DNA from: Chrysoperla carnea
Lineage: Eukaryota; Arthropoda; Insecta; Neuroptera; Chrysopidae
DNA: 64,000 nucleotides
NCBI RefSeq assembly: GCF_905475395.1
Contig: NC_058342.1
Span: 22,974,640 to 23,038,639 of the forward strand
Direction of reading: 5' to 3'
A program made the translations under genes and the position numbers. A model generated the notes under the pieces. That model ran no database searches. It saw only the letters and a program-made list of their open reading frames with translations, and had not been told where the DNA came from. Shown one piece after another: positions 47,601 through 58,592 of this stretch. The number at the start of each line of letters is the position of its first letter. The first letter of the stretch is position 1.

Positions 47601-50600
47601 TTTTCGATATCTACCTAGGCTTTCGAAATATCGAAAGCTAAATAATAAAACGAAATTTTCGATATTAAAGTGATGTAAAGCTATTTTTCGGGATCCTTGA
47701 ATTTGGTGCTGGATATTTTTAACATTCGTTAAAAGGCATTTATGAATTTTCCTTCTTCACAATTCTTATTAAAATTGATTATTTATTTACTTAAAAAAAT
47801 TTTCTGATCGTTTCAGTTTTCTAAGGTGGTGCAAACCACTTTTATAGAAACTCTAATTATGGAATACCGGGATCCGTGGCGATGAGGGTTGAAAAACCAA
47901 GTTAATGATTTTTCTCCCTATCGATTTTGATTTTATTTGATTAATTATATACTAAAGAAACTTTTCTCAATAAGAATTGTGAGGGAGGAAAACCTATAAA
48001 TTATTTTTAACGAATTTTAAAAATTGTCTGTTAGCTTCAGCCCCAATTCCTAGAGTTCTGAAAAATAGCTTTGGTTTTTCAAACTCATCTCCACGAATCT
48101 TGGTAATCCATACTAACAGTCTCTATAAACGAGGATTTCACCACTTTAGAAACTCGTTAATTTTTAAAACATTATTATTTAAGTATAAAGTCATAAAAAT
48201 TTATTATTTTCAACTAGAGTGATATCCACCCGTTTCGCTGGGTTTAAAAGTAAACATTGATAAAGATTGCTCTCGCTTATCCCTTTTCTCTCACACTCGA
48301 AATAATGGTAAGGATTGTTTTACACTGGTAAAATATATGTATGGTTTTCTATTTTTTTAAATGTATAATAGTCGTTATTATTCATGGAGTATATCAGAAA
48401 AGATGGCCGTAAAATTTTTTATATTGACTATTTTTACAGAAATCTGTAATTTATGGTAATGACAAATGACTACTCTTACAGAAATCTGTAATTTATGGTA
48501 ATTTCAAATTAAATTAATTTTTTAATTTTTTTTTAATCAGTATGTCTTTATAAATTATATCTCATGTGTTATTCTGATATATCAGCTATATTGCCCTACA
48601 GTTTCATTAAAAACAATTCGCTAGTTTTAGCGTGAAAAAAAAAAACAAACAAACAAACATGCTTACTTTGGCATTTATAATATATAGAGATAATATTTGG
48701 GTTTTTTCAAATTTTGTAATGATGTACAGGGAGTTTCGTATATTCTTGAGAGCAGAATAAATTTGTCTGCTACAATTGTCTGCTAGTTTTCATTCACTTA
48801 ATTTAAATATTTTTTTTACAGTTAAACCGACTAGTTTTGGAAAAATCGATGAAAACATATCATCCATCTACCGTTTTACCATTTGAAATCATTTAATTAT
48901 TTAAATAATCGGGCTAAAATTTTCAGAATTGATTTAGGCTTAGTAAAAAAAAACAACCCTTTTATCCAAAATTGTCCTGGCGCTCGTTCATTTTTAATTC
49001 AGTGATCATTTTAAGCTAAATTTAATGAAAATAAAAAGTTATCTAAATTCGAAAAAGTGACTAATTTATTTTTAAATACTATAAGCAATTTTCGAGTCTA
49101 TCGAGATGCTGTTTTTTTTTTTTTTTTTTTTATTTTTTGTAATAATCTTATGATAATGAATTTTAAGCTGCATTTAATGAAAATATGACCACAGAAGACA
49201 GTGGAAATATTTTGTGTCTTGTAAAACTTCCAAATTTGGACTTGAAATGGTCTAGCGAAGCGATCGGGCATCAGCTAGGTTTTTATTATAGTCATTTTAG
49301 TAAAATTGTATCCAGTTAAAATCAATTTCTGTTGTTTAGATCCATTTGGTCATGAAGATACTCAAAGAGCACAACTATGGCGTGAAATATGGTATCATGG
49401 TGCAATTAGTCGTGCCGAAGCTGAAGCATTATTACAAAAAGACGGTGACTTTTTAGTACGTGAATCACAAGGCTCATCTGGCCAATATGTTCTTACAGGA
49501 ATGCAACATAATACTAAGAAACATCTTTTGTTAATTGATCCTGAAGGAGCTGTAAGTATATATCATTGAATAAAGGATATTCGGGAAGGATTCTTCTATC
49601 ACATTTTATTATAAATGTTCTTTCCTCAGAGGCGGATTAAAAAATTTTGCGTTCGTAGATAGTTTAAAAAATTAGCACCCTCGTAATAGAAATCTATCCA
49701 CAAAAACCTTTTTTTTTAGTTCTTTAGTTTCAAGTTCTTTACTTCTTAGAATTTACAGATTCTAAGAAATAAAGAAATTGAATTGCGTTGGTTCGGGATA
49801 GTTCTCCGACTCGAGCTATGGTTATTAAATAAGAACGTAAGGACATTTATCAAAAACGCACTTTTCTAAATCACCAAAATACATCGCTACTAACATACTT
49901 GCTCTATTTTGAACTTTTTCACTGTTAAAAATTGACCAAATTGCTTCAGTATTTTTTTTTTGAAATTGTTGTAACGTTTCATTTTTTAAGCATTTTTTTT
50001 ATTTCCGAACCAAAAAAAAAGAGTGTTACAAATTTTACCGCTATGTGTGTGTGTCTGCCTGTCTATCTGTGGCATCGTTGCGCCTAAACGGATGAACTGA
50101 TTTTGATTTTTGTGCGTTTATGTTTCAATTGCGAATTTAAGGTTCCGTACCCCATAAAAATTAAAAAATTGGCGGTGTTCTTCAAAATCGGTTCAGTTTG
50201 AAAAATACTTTAAGGAAAAAGGTAATTAAATTTAGATTGTTCTTAGGTACGTTTTAAGTTCCAACTTAGCTTTCCGTATCCGCAAAATTTGTCAGAATTT
50301 TTGTAATAGTGTCCCATTTTTGAACGCAACGGCTAAAAACTTGCAGAACCAAACCAACTCGTCTATAGTCGACAAACTCAACTCAAGCAAGTCATAATTA
50401 CAACAGCACTTCGGGTTTATAAAATTTTCGGTCTATTTTTCCCGATTATCGATTTTTACTCCTCATATTGTTTTCATACCGGGCGCCTTATATGAAAATC
50501 GATTCTTAAGGAGTGAACTCCAAAAAAGTCTCTGAGATTGAACTCTTAAATGATTTGTTTCTCAATCAATATTTCGAAATCTTAGGCATAGCATTTTTCT

Positions 50601-50866
50601 GTAATGTTTGAAGAATTACGAGACATCAAAAACAGCCAAGAAAATTTTAAATAACCTGCTTCTAATTTTCAAGATAAAATTTGTATCTAAAAATTGTAAA
50701 ACAATATTTATTTTTTTAGGTTCGAACCAAAGATCGAATGTTTGAGAACGTGAGTCATTTAATCAAATACCATTGTGAGAATCAATTACCAATTATTTCA
50801 GCGGAAAGTGCTCTGGTTCTGCGCACCCCAATTGCTCGATCTTATTCATTACCTACAACCAATTAA
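44673..50866 (+). CDS. Shc: Shc adaptor protein (PTB-CH1-SH2)
   Basis: Five exons join in phase: 44673-44858, 45674-45744, 46734-47464, 49340-49551 and 50720-50866, giving 448 aa. The PTB domain spans about residues 50-216 (GVSYVVRYIGCLEV at its start, FDLRFKQFM at its end). The CH1 linker follows; [14 protein letters not shown] holds Y242/Y243, matching the paired tyrosines 239/240 of human SHC1, and EHNYVND (Y308) resembles the YVN Grb2-binding site around Y317. IFDMHPF corresponds to the conserved FDM-PF junction before SH2. The SH2 domain (about 346-440) has WYHGAISR and GDFLVRES with the phosphotyrosine-binding R370. Shc couples receptor tyrosine kinases to Grb2-Sos-Ras in the cytoplasm. 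Introns are full of repeats: a LINE fragment in intron 2, and Helitron and MITE copies in intron 3. The start is the only ATG giving the conserved order. Confidence 0.96.
45845..46600 (-). pseudogene. LINE fragment with RNase H remnant in Shc intron 2
   Basis: On the minus strand, [20 protein letters not shown] followed by [12 protein letters not shown] is the C-terminal RNase H region of an I-type LINE (consensus style 'VxWVPGHxGxxGNExAD'). Further downstream, [20 protein letters not shown] and HVIGTY are the decayed zinc knuckle. It is antisense to Shc, frameshifted and 5'-truncated. Same family as 21386-21660 and 29640-30075. Confidence 0.7.
47500..47680 (+). repeat. GTACGAGCGCCAAGGC repeat at the start of Shc intron 3
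   Basis: Starts 'agtacgagcgccaaggcaat' 36 bp after the Shc donor site. The interior (acttcatgaatgtagacgaa, then ttttcgatatct, tttcgaaatatcgaaagc) matches the other members at 22370-22590 and 38227-38866. Confidence 0.55.
48222..48690 (-). mobile_element. Helitron-like element in Shc intron 3
   Basis: Inverted copy of the element at 2369-3242: left edge 'tatccacccgtttcgctggg' (the 3' hairpin end read backward) and right edge 'aaacaaacatgcttactttg' with 'catttataatatatagagat'. It lacks the inserted Tigger-like element, which helps to define that insertion. Confidence 0.6.
48835..48985 (-). repeat. GGATGYACGAGC-type repeat, Shc intron 3
   Basis: Ends 'gtcctggcgctcgttcat', the complement of the family start; the interior 'atttaattatttaaataatcg' and 'catccatctaccgttttacc' match the copies at 12522 and 35363 in reverse. 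Confidence 0.5.
49240..49277 (+). mobile_element. Helitron-like 3' terminus in Shc intron 3
   Basis: 'tctagcgaagcgatcgggc' followed by a CTAG end before G resembles the 3' termini at 3205-3242 and 8480-8507. It lies only 62 bp before Shc exon 4. Confidence 0.4.
49628..50460 (+). repeat. Interspersed repeats in Shc intron 4
   Basis: 49628 starts CAGAGGCGGATTAAAAA, a hAT-like terminus without a visible partner. 50040-50150 has 'tctgtggcatcgttgcgcct' and 'aaacggatgaactgatttt', a phrase common in insect interspersed repeats. 50290-50460 ('aatagtgtcccatttttgaa', 'ccaactcgtctatagtcgac') recurs inverted at 62065-62200. Confidence 0.5.
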
Positions 50867-51844
50867 AAAAAAAAAGAGTCAAATTTTAACCTAAATGTTT
50901 ATTGGTATTTATTGTACCAGGATGTCACGAAATTTTAGACTGGAAAAAGAAATGTTTACAAGTTAGGAATGAATTTAAGAAAAGGGTATGATTTTTTGGA
51001 TACTCAATGCAAGCGAGAATTTTTAGCTAGGCATCCTGATTATTCATTAATTGGATTAGTCGTTAGTTGTAATTTTTTTAGGGTTCTTTTAGTGGGAGTT
51101 TAAGACAATGACGCCATTTTTAGCCAAATATTTTTTAATATAAATGCCAACCATTATTAATTATGGTTGAATTAAAAATTCATTGTACTAACTAACTCTT
51201 ACTTAAGTAACTCTAAATTATTTTAATAAAATTTATATAAATGTTTAAGGAGGAGGGGGACGAAATTTCAAAGAATCTTTAAACTAAAGATTTAAACAAA
51301 TGACAATATGAAACCAGGTAATTTTTTAACGTAAAGTCGGCATGCTTTTATCAAAAAGTAAGATAAAAAGACGTTTTGGATAATTTTTAATTTAAACTTA
51401 GTAGCTACTGGGCGTGCCTACCACTTGCAACGTCCGGGTGGACTGTCTAACTAATAAAAAACTGATTTAGGATAAAAGCGGGAAAGAGGAAATATTCGGC
51501 GCATCACCAATTATAGGCTTGAAGATGTTGTTTGCCGCCAAATTGGAGTGTGGTCCGAATTCACTTATTTTCTATAATTGTTGATATTAAATTAACTAAA
51601 TTAAATGTTCCGTAATAATCACTAAATATCTTTCGATATTCTATTTTGCAATTAAACTCAACTAACTGAAATTAAATGATAGTTGCAAACTAATTTATAA
51701 TTATTTCCAAACTAAATGAAATAGACTATATTAAATCAAATTCGAATGAATTGAATGTTATTATCTAACTTATTAAACTGTTCCGATGCAAATTTTGGGA
51801 TTATAAAAAAATAAGAAATATGTTTACTAATATTTACTAAAACT
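50867..51844. other. Shc 3' flank
   Basis: Probable 3' UTR followed by intergenic DNA. AATAAA occurs near 51225, a candidate polyadenylation signal. No further gene seen. Confidence 0.4.
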
Positions 51845-52140
51845 GACACCTAACGCCTGGGTCTGGCAGTTTATCACGACTACTACAGGAGCTGTCACAG
51901 TGGTGAGGAGGAGGAAACAATGTCTCATCTTCTCTGTCACTGCTCAGCTTTTGCCATGAGGAGATGGACTTACTTGAGTCGACGTAAAAGCTCTTCTGCT
52001 GTTGTTAAACATCTCCAAATGGTTCATGTAGTAGTGGCCGGGGATGAGTCAACTCTTTTTCGGTGTCACAACGGACCTTATGATCTAAGTGTGTCCCACT
52101 CTAGGTCAGCCACTCTAACTTAACCTAACATAACCTGACA
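51845..52140 (+). pseudogene. LINE 3' end with telomere-like tail, copy 1
   Basis: The sequence encodes SGEEETMSHLLCHCSAFAM in line with a C-terminal Cys/His knuckle of a non-LTR retrotransposon, then a 3' part 'aaatggttcatg', 'gtggccggggatg', 'cactctaacttaacctaaca'. The same block recurs at 58270-58531. The tail is an imperfect run of CCTAA-like units. Confidence 0.6.
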
Positions 52141-52812
52141 ACTAGGAGTCACTTCACTAAACACTAAAAGCTCATTTATCGATCATCCGTATCTGATTTA
52201 ATTTTGATTATGTTAGACTAGACTCCAACAGCTACAATTACGTCTCATGAAAATTCAATTACATCAATTACTAATATGAAAAATTTTAATCGGATAAGTA
52301 GTTTATTTTGAAACCTGTACACAAAATTGATATAACTGAAAAACTCAAATTTTATAAGTGAACCTAAGAAAATTCTAAGTTACCTACTCAGCGTTCCTAT
52401 TCCAAGTGCTAAATACAAAATATAAAAACAACGAATTTTCTTTTTTTAAGATTATTTTCACGCTAACACCCCCCTTCCCACTTTACGGTTTTTATGAATT
52501 TTATTAAAATAAAAACGAAACGGTGCTGTTAATTTTTCTTACATTTGTTCAATTAATATTATTAAAGCCAATTTTACAATTGTAAACATATGTCTTAGTC
52601 CAAGGGCTGACGACCTATTTAGGTAAGGTGTTATAACGCCCGTGGACTTAAACTATAGACGATCTGAAACTATATATCATTGAAGAGATGAGTGTTTCGT
52701 CATTTTTGTTACCCAGGATGTTTTCACTTGCCATTTGTTTACAATACATGACATTCTAGTTCAATACATCAAAATGCCGGAACAAAAAAAAAAAAAAAGA
52801 TACATACTCCAG
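52141..52812. other. Intergenic, no gene recognised
   Basis: A+T-rich; no exon or element could be supported. Confidence 0.4.
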
Positions 52813-52816
52813 TTAA

Positions 52817-53674
52817 AGTAGTTCGGTTGTTTGAGCAAATACGGTGAATGTTCATTTTTTTCCGGTAAATGATAGTTCAAAATCCCTTGATTACAATATA
52901 GTTTTGGGAGGGGGAGCTCTTGCAGGGCAAAATTGTGAATTATTTCATTTTGAAAGTGTGATTTTTAACACAGTACCTTATGGAAGAACTCACAATAATG
53001 TTAATTTTACAAAAATTAATCGGTGATTGAAATTCAAAAAAGTTTTCATCTTGAAGAAAATTTATCATAGATTTTGTTTATGAAAAAAAAACATTACCTT
53101 GCGGCGCATTCCAAGAAGGAAACACAAAAAAACTTTGGTTTTTGAGGTTTTTCTGAGGCGGATGTCAGACATTACGTTGCATTGCTGGTAACAGCTGATT
53201 GAAGCTTTGGGTAGAGTCGGAAATCGCAGGATTGTCAATTTTTTCTGAAGAAACTTTCAAAGTGATCGACATTTGTTTTTTTTTTTTTTTTTTTTCATGA
53301 ATGAATTAAGTTTTACAAAGAAATTGTCATGGATAATCTTTTGAAATATTACTTGTTTATCAATAAAAAATAAATTTGTAATAATTAGGTTATGCTGTCA
53401 CCAGTGCCATAGTTAGTGGCATGGCGGGGGTGATAGGGGCAGCGATCCGAATTTATCCGCAGATTATTATAATCATGACGAGCTCAATCATTTAAATAGT
53501 CAAATTGACGTATAAATTTCATCTTTTACGATATTTTCAAATAATTTTATTACATTTCCGTGATACGAAGACTTTCATTGTCATTGTTTATTAATTTTAT
53601 TCATAATTTAGATTTAAATTCAATAAATATAAATTATTTGGCAACTTGACTAGTCACGTGACGGCCGAACTACT
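52817..53674. mobile_element. TTAA-flanked non-autonomous DNA transposon
   Basis: AGTAGTTCGGTTG on the left and, inverted on the right, AGTAGTTCGGCCG are terminal repeats; both are flanked by TTAA (52813-52816 and 53675-53678), the target duplication of piggyBac-type elements. The 858-bp interior contains no transposase, and the termini do not begin with the CCC typical of piggyBac, so the superfamily is open. At 53404 'agtgccatagttagtggcat' begins a possible second fragment. Confidence 0.65.
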
Positions 53675-53678
53675 TTAA

Positions 53679-54350
53679 CCTATCTATTGTGTTCATAGAT
53701 GACACTTAATCTACCATTTATATATTCTTGTCTATTGTGAGTGGTATTTCGTTTATAGACTAACTTCATGGTGTTAAAAAATTGTAACCGACTTGAACAT
53801 GTAGTTTTCGCGTCACCCTGTGCGCGCGCATCGTAAAAATTCACTCGTGATATTTTTTTCATAAACCTAAAAAAGTATAACTTCAATAACATCGAAACGA
53901 CATACAAGTACATCTTCAATTGTAAAATAGGCTTTATTAATTACTAATATAATCAATGATTTTTTAATTAATTTTTACTCATTTTTGAGTTCTACTTCTT
54001 TTTTTAAAAATATTTTATATTCTTATATGTCTGTTTATATTAATAATCGAATTAATTTTAATTAATAATTAGTCTAGGGCCACGTATTTGACAATCGTTT
54101 CAGAATGGTTGGGCATTTGAGAGGTGTTATATTTTATGGCTTTAATTCGTCCAAAACAGTCGTCAACCTATGAATGAATTTTCATCAATTTTAAGCTTGT
54201 CGCGCAATTAAAAATTTTCCAGGGAATCTAAAAGAAAAGTCTTGCTACATCAGCTATGAAAATTTTCAGCCGTTCTGAAATAATTATCACAAATCCTACG
54301 TTTTGTCCTAGACTTGTAATAGTCAAATTTTGAGTTAATAACGTTATGAA
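53679..54350. other. Intergenic, no gene recognised
   Basis: A+T-rich DNA. The minus-strand open frame 53680-53919 has no domain. Confidence 0.35.
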
Positions 54351-54352
54351 TA

Positions 54353-54739
54353 CAGTTTAACTTCGATTAGCCAACTTTGGTTAAAAAAAAAAAAATAGAA
54401 GGATCGCGAAAAGTTAGAATATCTAGAATCGTTACTGACGATTAATGACGACTAATAAATTAATGAACAACATCTGGGAGCGTTTCTAGACAATATCTCG
54501 AAAACGATTCGTCCATTTGGCAAATAGATACGATTTTTAAATTTTTTTTCATTCAAAATTAAGCTCAATTTTACCAAATTCCGAAACAAAACTTTTTGCG
54601 GTTTTATTGATTTTTTTGCTAAGCGGTACCCCTTAAAAAATTGACAGAATTTGTGTGTAACTAATTTCGCTAACTCTTCGGATCCATTCCATGTAAATTC
54701 TACTGCCTATGACGTTTTGGACTTAAAGAAGTTCAACTG
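54353..54739. mobile_element. pogo/Tigger-like MITE
   Basis: CAGTTTAACTTCGATTAG and, inverted at the right, CAGTTGAACTTCTTTAAG are imperfect terminal repeats, both flanked by TA (54351-54352, 54740-54741). 387 bp without coding sequence. Confidence 0.6.
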
Positions 54740-54741
54740 TA

Positions 54742-55570
54742 TTTATTTTTATTATATTTTAATACGATGCAAAGTTCATTTATTGTAAATTTTTATAGGA
54801 TATTTTATTATATTAGTAGACATCAACATGTAGAACTGGACGTCTCGTGCTCTACCAATATAAAAAGTGTCCCACAGGGCTATACCAAAAAGAATAAAAC
54901 TAAAACTCGAATACAGTCTACTTTCCTATCATGCCAATCAAAAAATATCTAGTGCGGTAAACACGGCTAAGGCACGTCCAGTTTTATATGTCGATAGTTG
55001 TAGATAATGTATTTTTGACAATTAATGATGTGAGATATTGAGACCATGGATGTAACGTGATGTGTTGTGATGTGTGGTATTATATTAATGATTAATGATA
55101 TAATAAATATAAAATAGTCTTAAAATCTGTTAGACCAAAAAAAAAAAAAAGTTTAGACATTTTCGCCAAGTTGAAATATTTGTCAAAGTATTCTTAAAAA
55201 AAAAAAAAAAAAGAAAATATTGAAACACACTTCTGCTTGCCTTTGACAACCCATCAAAGGGCCGAAAATTTTTTTTGAAATCGTTCAAACTACCCTTAAA
55301 AGTTAACCAAAAATCAAATGTGAAATAGTTTTATGGATGATATACCTCCGTTCCTTACAATAACTCAGATGATTTATTTTGGTTTGACAGTTTTCTTAGA
55401 CTAAAAAGAAACTGATTGAAAGAAAAGCCTTATCTAAAGCACTATCTTTATAAAGTTCAATGTAATAATCGTTTGACAAATGAAGACTGCATCCATAATT
55501 ACTAAAATATGACTACTCCCTCCGATCAATAATTCAATCTATTATTACATTGATTACATAATCAATCAAT
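54742..55570. other. Intergenic, no gene recognised
   Basis: Short A runs near 55136-55150 and 55196-55212, and a TGATGTG-type microrepeat near 55027-55076. No gene seen. Confidence 0.4.
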
Positions 55571-55820
55571 GGGCTTGTTCAACAGATAATAGGCAGTCTG
55601 TAGCGCTTAAAACTGCAAAGATTTGTAGCTCCGAAGGGGGTCGTTTTCGAACACATACCAAAATGCTTGTTTGGAATACCTATTAGCCCCTAGAATTTTG
55701 ATCACTTATTCTGATACATCCGGTAAGGTATAGGTGTGCAATGCGCACAACAACAATTCTGCTTAGGCAGTCGCATAAAATGAACGCGTTGCAGACCGTC
55801 TATTTCTGATGAATAAGTCC
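55571..55820. mobile_element. 250-bp MITE with GGGCTTGTTCA ends
   Basis: GGGCTTGTTCAACAGATAAT with 'ggcagtctgtagcgctt' on the left pairs with 'aacgcgttgcagaccgtct' and TCTGATGAATAAGTCC on the right. AAT stands on both sides. The short ends and possible 3-bp duplication fit a Harbinger-type MITE, without proof. Confidence 0.5.
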
Positions 55821-55969
55821 AATTTATTTAATTTTATATAAGTCATTGTAAATTAAATTTTTTATATTGAAAAGAAATTTTTTAAAAAACCGCGAATGAT
55901 TCTAAAATTTATTGCGATAAAGAAAGATTTCATATGATCGTTCAGCTAGCTCCTTTTACTTAGGAAATA

Positions 55970-56375
55970 CAGTCAAGACCTGTTTATAACGACATCGAAG
56001 ATATCTTACAATTATGGTCGTTATATGCGATAAAGAACTGCCACTAGGAGTTAATTTAGTGACTATTACACTAAAAATCATATTTATCTGAAGAAAAATG
56101 GAAGTCTGGTCGTCAAAAAACAATCTGAAACATCAAAGTCTCGAATTGTGTTTTGACAGTCGGGCGTTTATTTTTTCTTGGGGAAGAATGTTTTTTTTTT
56201 GTGGCTTCGGGACTATAATCCAGTTGGTTGGTCCTTATAACCGATATACCGTTTGATGCGATGTTGTTATAAGCGGTATGTTCACATGTGTATTCGTCGT
56301 TATATTCGGATTCAAACAGAACTTGCTACTTCGTTATAATAACTGAATAGTTGCTATAAGCGATAGTAAAATATG
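55970..56375 (+). repeat. Tigger-like remnant
   Basis: CAGTCAAGACCTGTTTATAA after TA looks like a pogo/Tigger terminus, and the interior repeats 'gttataagcggtat' and 'ttgctataagcgata'. No clear right end; fragments with the same phrases lie at 3893-3960. Confidence 0.45.
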
Positions 56376-56424
56376 CTAACGGAGGTAACTAATTGTTTAG
56401 AAAACTTCAGACGTCAACACATAG

Positions 56425-56497
56425 CATCTTGTGGCTCAGTTGGTAGAGTGATGGCTCGTAGTGCCAAAGGTCGTGGGTTCGATTCCCACCAAGATGT
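56425..56497 (+). tRNA. tRNA-like cloverleaf, probably a tRNA-derived pseudogene
   Basis: A full cloverleaf can be drawn: acceptor CATCTTG/CAAGATG (7 perfect pairs), D stem GCTC/GAGT, anticodon stem ATGGC/GCCAA (one mismatch), T stem GTGGG/CCCAC with loop TTCGATT. Boxes A and B are intact. The anticodon loop reads TCGTAGT: position 33 is C, not the near-universal T, and the formal anticodon GTA (Tyr) sits in a body unlike tRNA-Tyr, without intron. No T run follows closely. I therefore favour a tRNA-derived SINE head or pseudogene over a working tRNA. Confidence 0.5.
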
Positions 56498-57214
56498 GTA
56501 TATACCAATTGTTCCATCTATATTTTGATTGTCGAAGTTTTTTTTTGTTATTTTTAGCCTCTGAAATTCCTGTCAAATATTATGCCATAAAATCGCATCA
56601 TGAATTTTCTCGTATTATTTTAGAATCATTCTTTCGAATTAATGAAAACTGTATAATTATATTGACTCCTTCATTTGATATAAAAACATCAAAATAATAA
56701 ATACAGGGTGTTTACAAAAAAAAAAAAAAAAAAACTAAAGAAATTAAAGAATTAAAAATATTATATTTAAATAAAAAATGTTTAGAAATATTTTATAAAA
56801 ATGTTTACAATTAAAAAAAAGTCACATATCGATGCGACTAATATTATTAAAATTTTTGACGTTTAATTCAAAAGGTGAATTGGTTTAAGAACATGGCGCA
56901 CCTTGCACGGTTTATTAAGTAACTAAAAAAATTTGTCTAGTTTTTTAATATCGTAGCGGAGTTATTTAAAATTAGGAATGTGATTCATTTGGTGAATAGT
57001 TTTCGAGATGGACTTTATTGTATGCTTTTAATTCTTAAAAAAAAAATCGAAATAAGTTTTGTCCTAGGTTTTCAAAGTAAATGTTTCGATTAAAAATTGT
57101 TCCTTAGAATGAATTCGAGGCCAACCAATTAACAATCAATTAACTTTCGTATAACACTGTTAATGTGTGTGTCCATAAAATACGTTAATATGATATTACG
57201 ATTCCAACGTTTTG
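56498..57214. other. No gene recognised
   Basis: Follows the tRNA-like sequence; could include a SINE body of unknown extent (a T run lies near 56540, AATAATAAATAC near 56693). Otherwise A+T-rich. Confidence 0.35.
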
Positions 57215-57615
57215 TCGTAATTTGCGCCCTCACGGGTAAGCAGTTATATTTACGAAAAAATGTTTCAAACTAAAGTTTTTTTAATTTTGTTTATGAGGAA
57301 CATTTTTTACATTTAAGTTTTTGTTCTATCTCAAACGGTTTACAAGATGGGTCCTACGGACTCTAGACCTTGATCTATGTGTCTCATTTACGAACTCAAC
57401 GTCACTTTTTACGTCCTGAACACGGTATAAAAATTTTAACTTAATGTTTTTTTTCGTTTTTAAGTTAGCGTGCTAACAATCGGACGGACAAACAGACAGA
57501 CATTCAGACGAACAACCGGAAATAGATTTTATGAACACCTATACCCAAATTTTGTTCGTAGCGTCAATATTTTTAAGCGTTACAAACTTGGGACTAAACT
57601 TAGCATACCTTGATA
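57215..57615 (-). repeat. Dispersed repeat 'TTTAGTCCCAAGTTTG', copy E
   Basis: Antisense copy, nearly full length: on the minus strand it starts 'ggtatgctaagtttagtccc', passes 'gtccgtccg' and 'ccgtttgagatagaacaaaa' and ends with 'gtgagggcgcaaattacgac'. Confidence 0.7.
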
Positions 57616-57833
57616 TATATTTCATATATGCAGAGTATAAAAAATATGAGAACAATGAGAATTCATATCATAGGCGATTTATTTTAGTTATATAATAAAA
57701 CGACGAGTGGCGTGCTTGTATTGTGAACAAATGAACTAATTTCGCTCATATTCAGGTTGTATCAAAACTACCACATGAGAAGAGTAGAGCTATTTAGAGG
57801 ATAAAATTCTAAGAATGGCTCTATCTAGAAACA

Positions 57834-58592
57834 TAGTGTCCCAAAAAAATGTATACACACTTTGTGTGATTATGAAAACAGTATATATTTAGATGGATTA
57901 CAGATTAAAAATATAAATGTAGACAGATGTAGAATTTGATTAGTCAGCGCAAATGTTCAAATTGATGTCCATTCTGATCCAAATATTGCTGATAACGTGA
58001 AGCAATGAAATCGCAAACGTGGCGAATCATTTCATTAAGAATTTCGTTGCATTCTCTATGAATTGCAAACTTCAATTGATCGACTCTTGCCGGTTTCAAC
58101 AAATAAACTTCATTTTTTATGAATCCCCACAAAAAAAATCCAGTGGCGAGAAGACGGAGGCCATTCAATGGAACTTCTGCGCCCAATCCATCTGTTCGGC
58201 AGATTTTCATTGTGACAAGCTCTCATATTACGATGATAGCGGAGATGTGCTCCATCTTGCTATAAATAAAAGTAGAGGAGACGATGTGTTCTCATCTTCT
58301 TTGTCACTTCCCAGCTTTTGTCATAAGGAGATGGCCAGCCTCTCTTTGACGATCTCTCCGACCTAAAGTCCATCGACGTCAAAGCACTCCTGCTGTTCTT
58401 AAACAACTCCAAATGGTTCATGGAGTAGTGGCCGGGGATGGGCCAACCCTTTTTCGGTATCACAACGGATTCTATGATCTAAGTGTGTCCCACTGCAGGA
58501 CAGCCATTCTAACCCAACCTAACCTAACCTATCTAGAAAATAAATTTAAAAAAATTAGCTATTCAAGTATGTATACATTTTTTTGGGACACT
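57834..58592 (-). mobile_element. Mariner-type element with matching ends and an inner LINE tail
   Basis: GTGTCCCAAAAAAATGTATA at the left (57837) and its complement at the right (58592) are inverted termini. On the minus strand 57944-58210 encodes FFLWGFIKNEVYLLKPARVD and, near its end, YQQYLDQNGHQFEHLR, the C-terminus of an IS630-Tc1-mariner transposase; IEWPPSS precedes it in another frame, so a frameshift broke the DDE region. The right third (58270-58531) is LINE sequence. Hence a dead element that was hit by a LINE or recombined with one. Confidence 0.7.
58270..58531 (+). pseudogene. LINE 3' end with telomere-like tail, copy 2
   Basis: Nearly the same sequence as 51890-52140 ('aaatggttcatg', 'gtggccggggatg', 'atctaagtgtgtcccac'), ending 'taacccaacctaacctaacc'. 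The tail has the insect telomere unit CCTAA in three near-consecutive copies. It lies inside the mariner-type element, opposite to its transposase. Confidence 0.65.

Noticed and set aside
58019-58366. 115-codon plus-strand open frame
   Set aside because: Runs antisense through the mariner-type transposase remnant into LINE sequence; no protein of its own.
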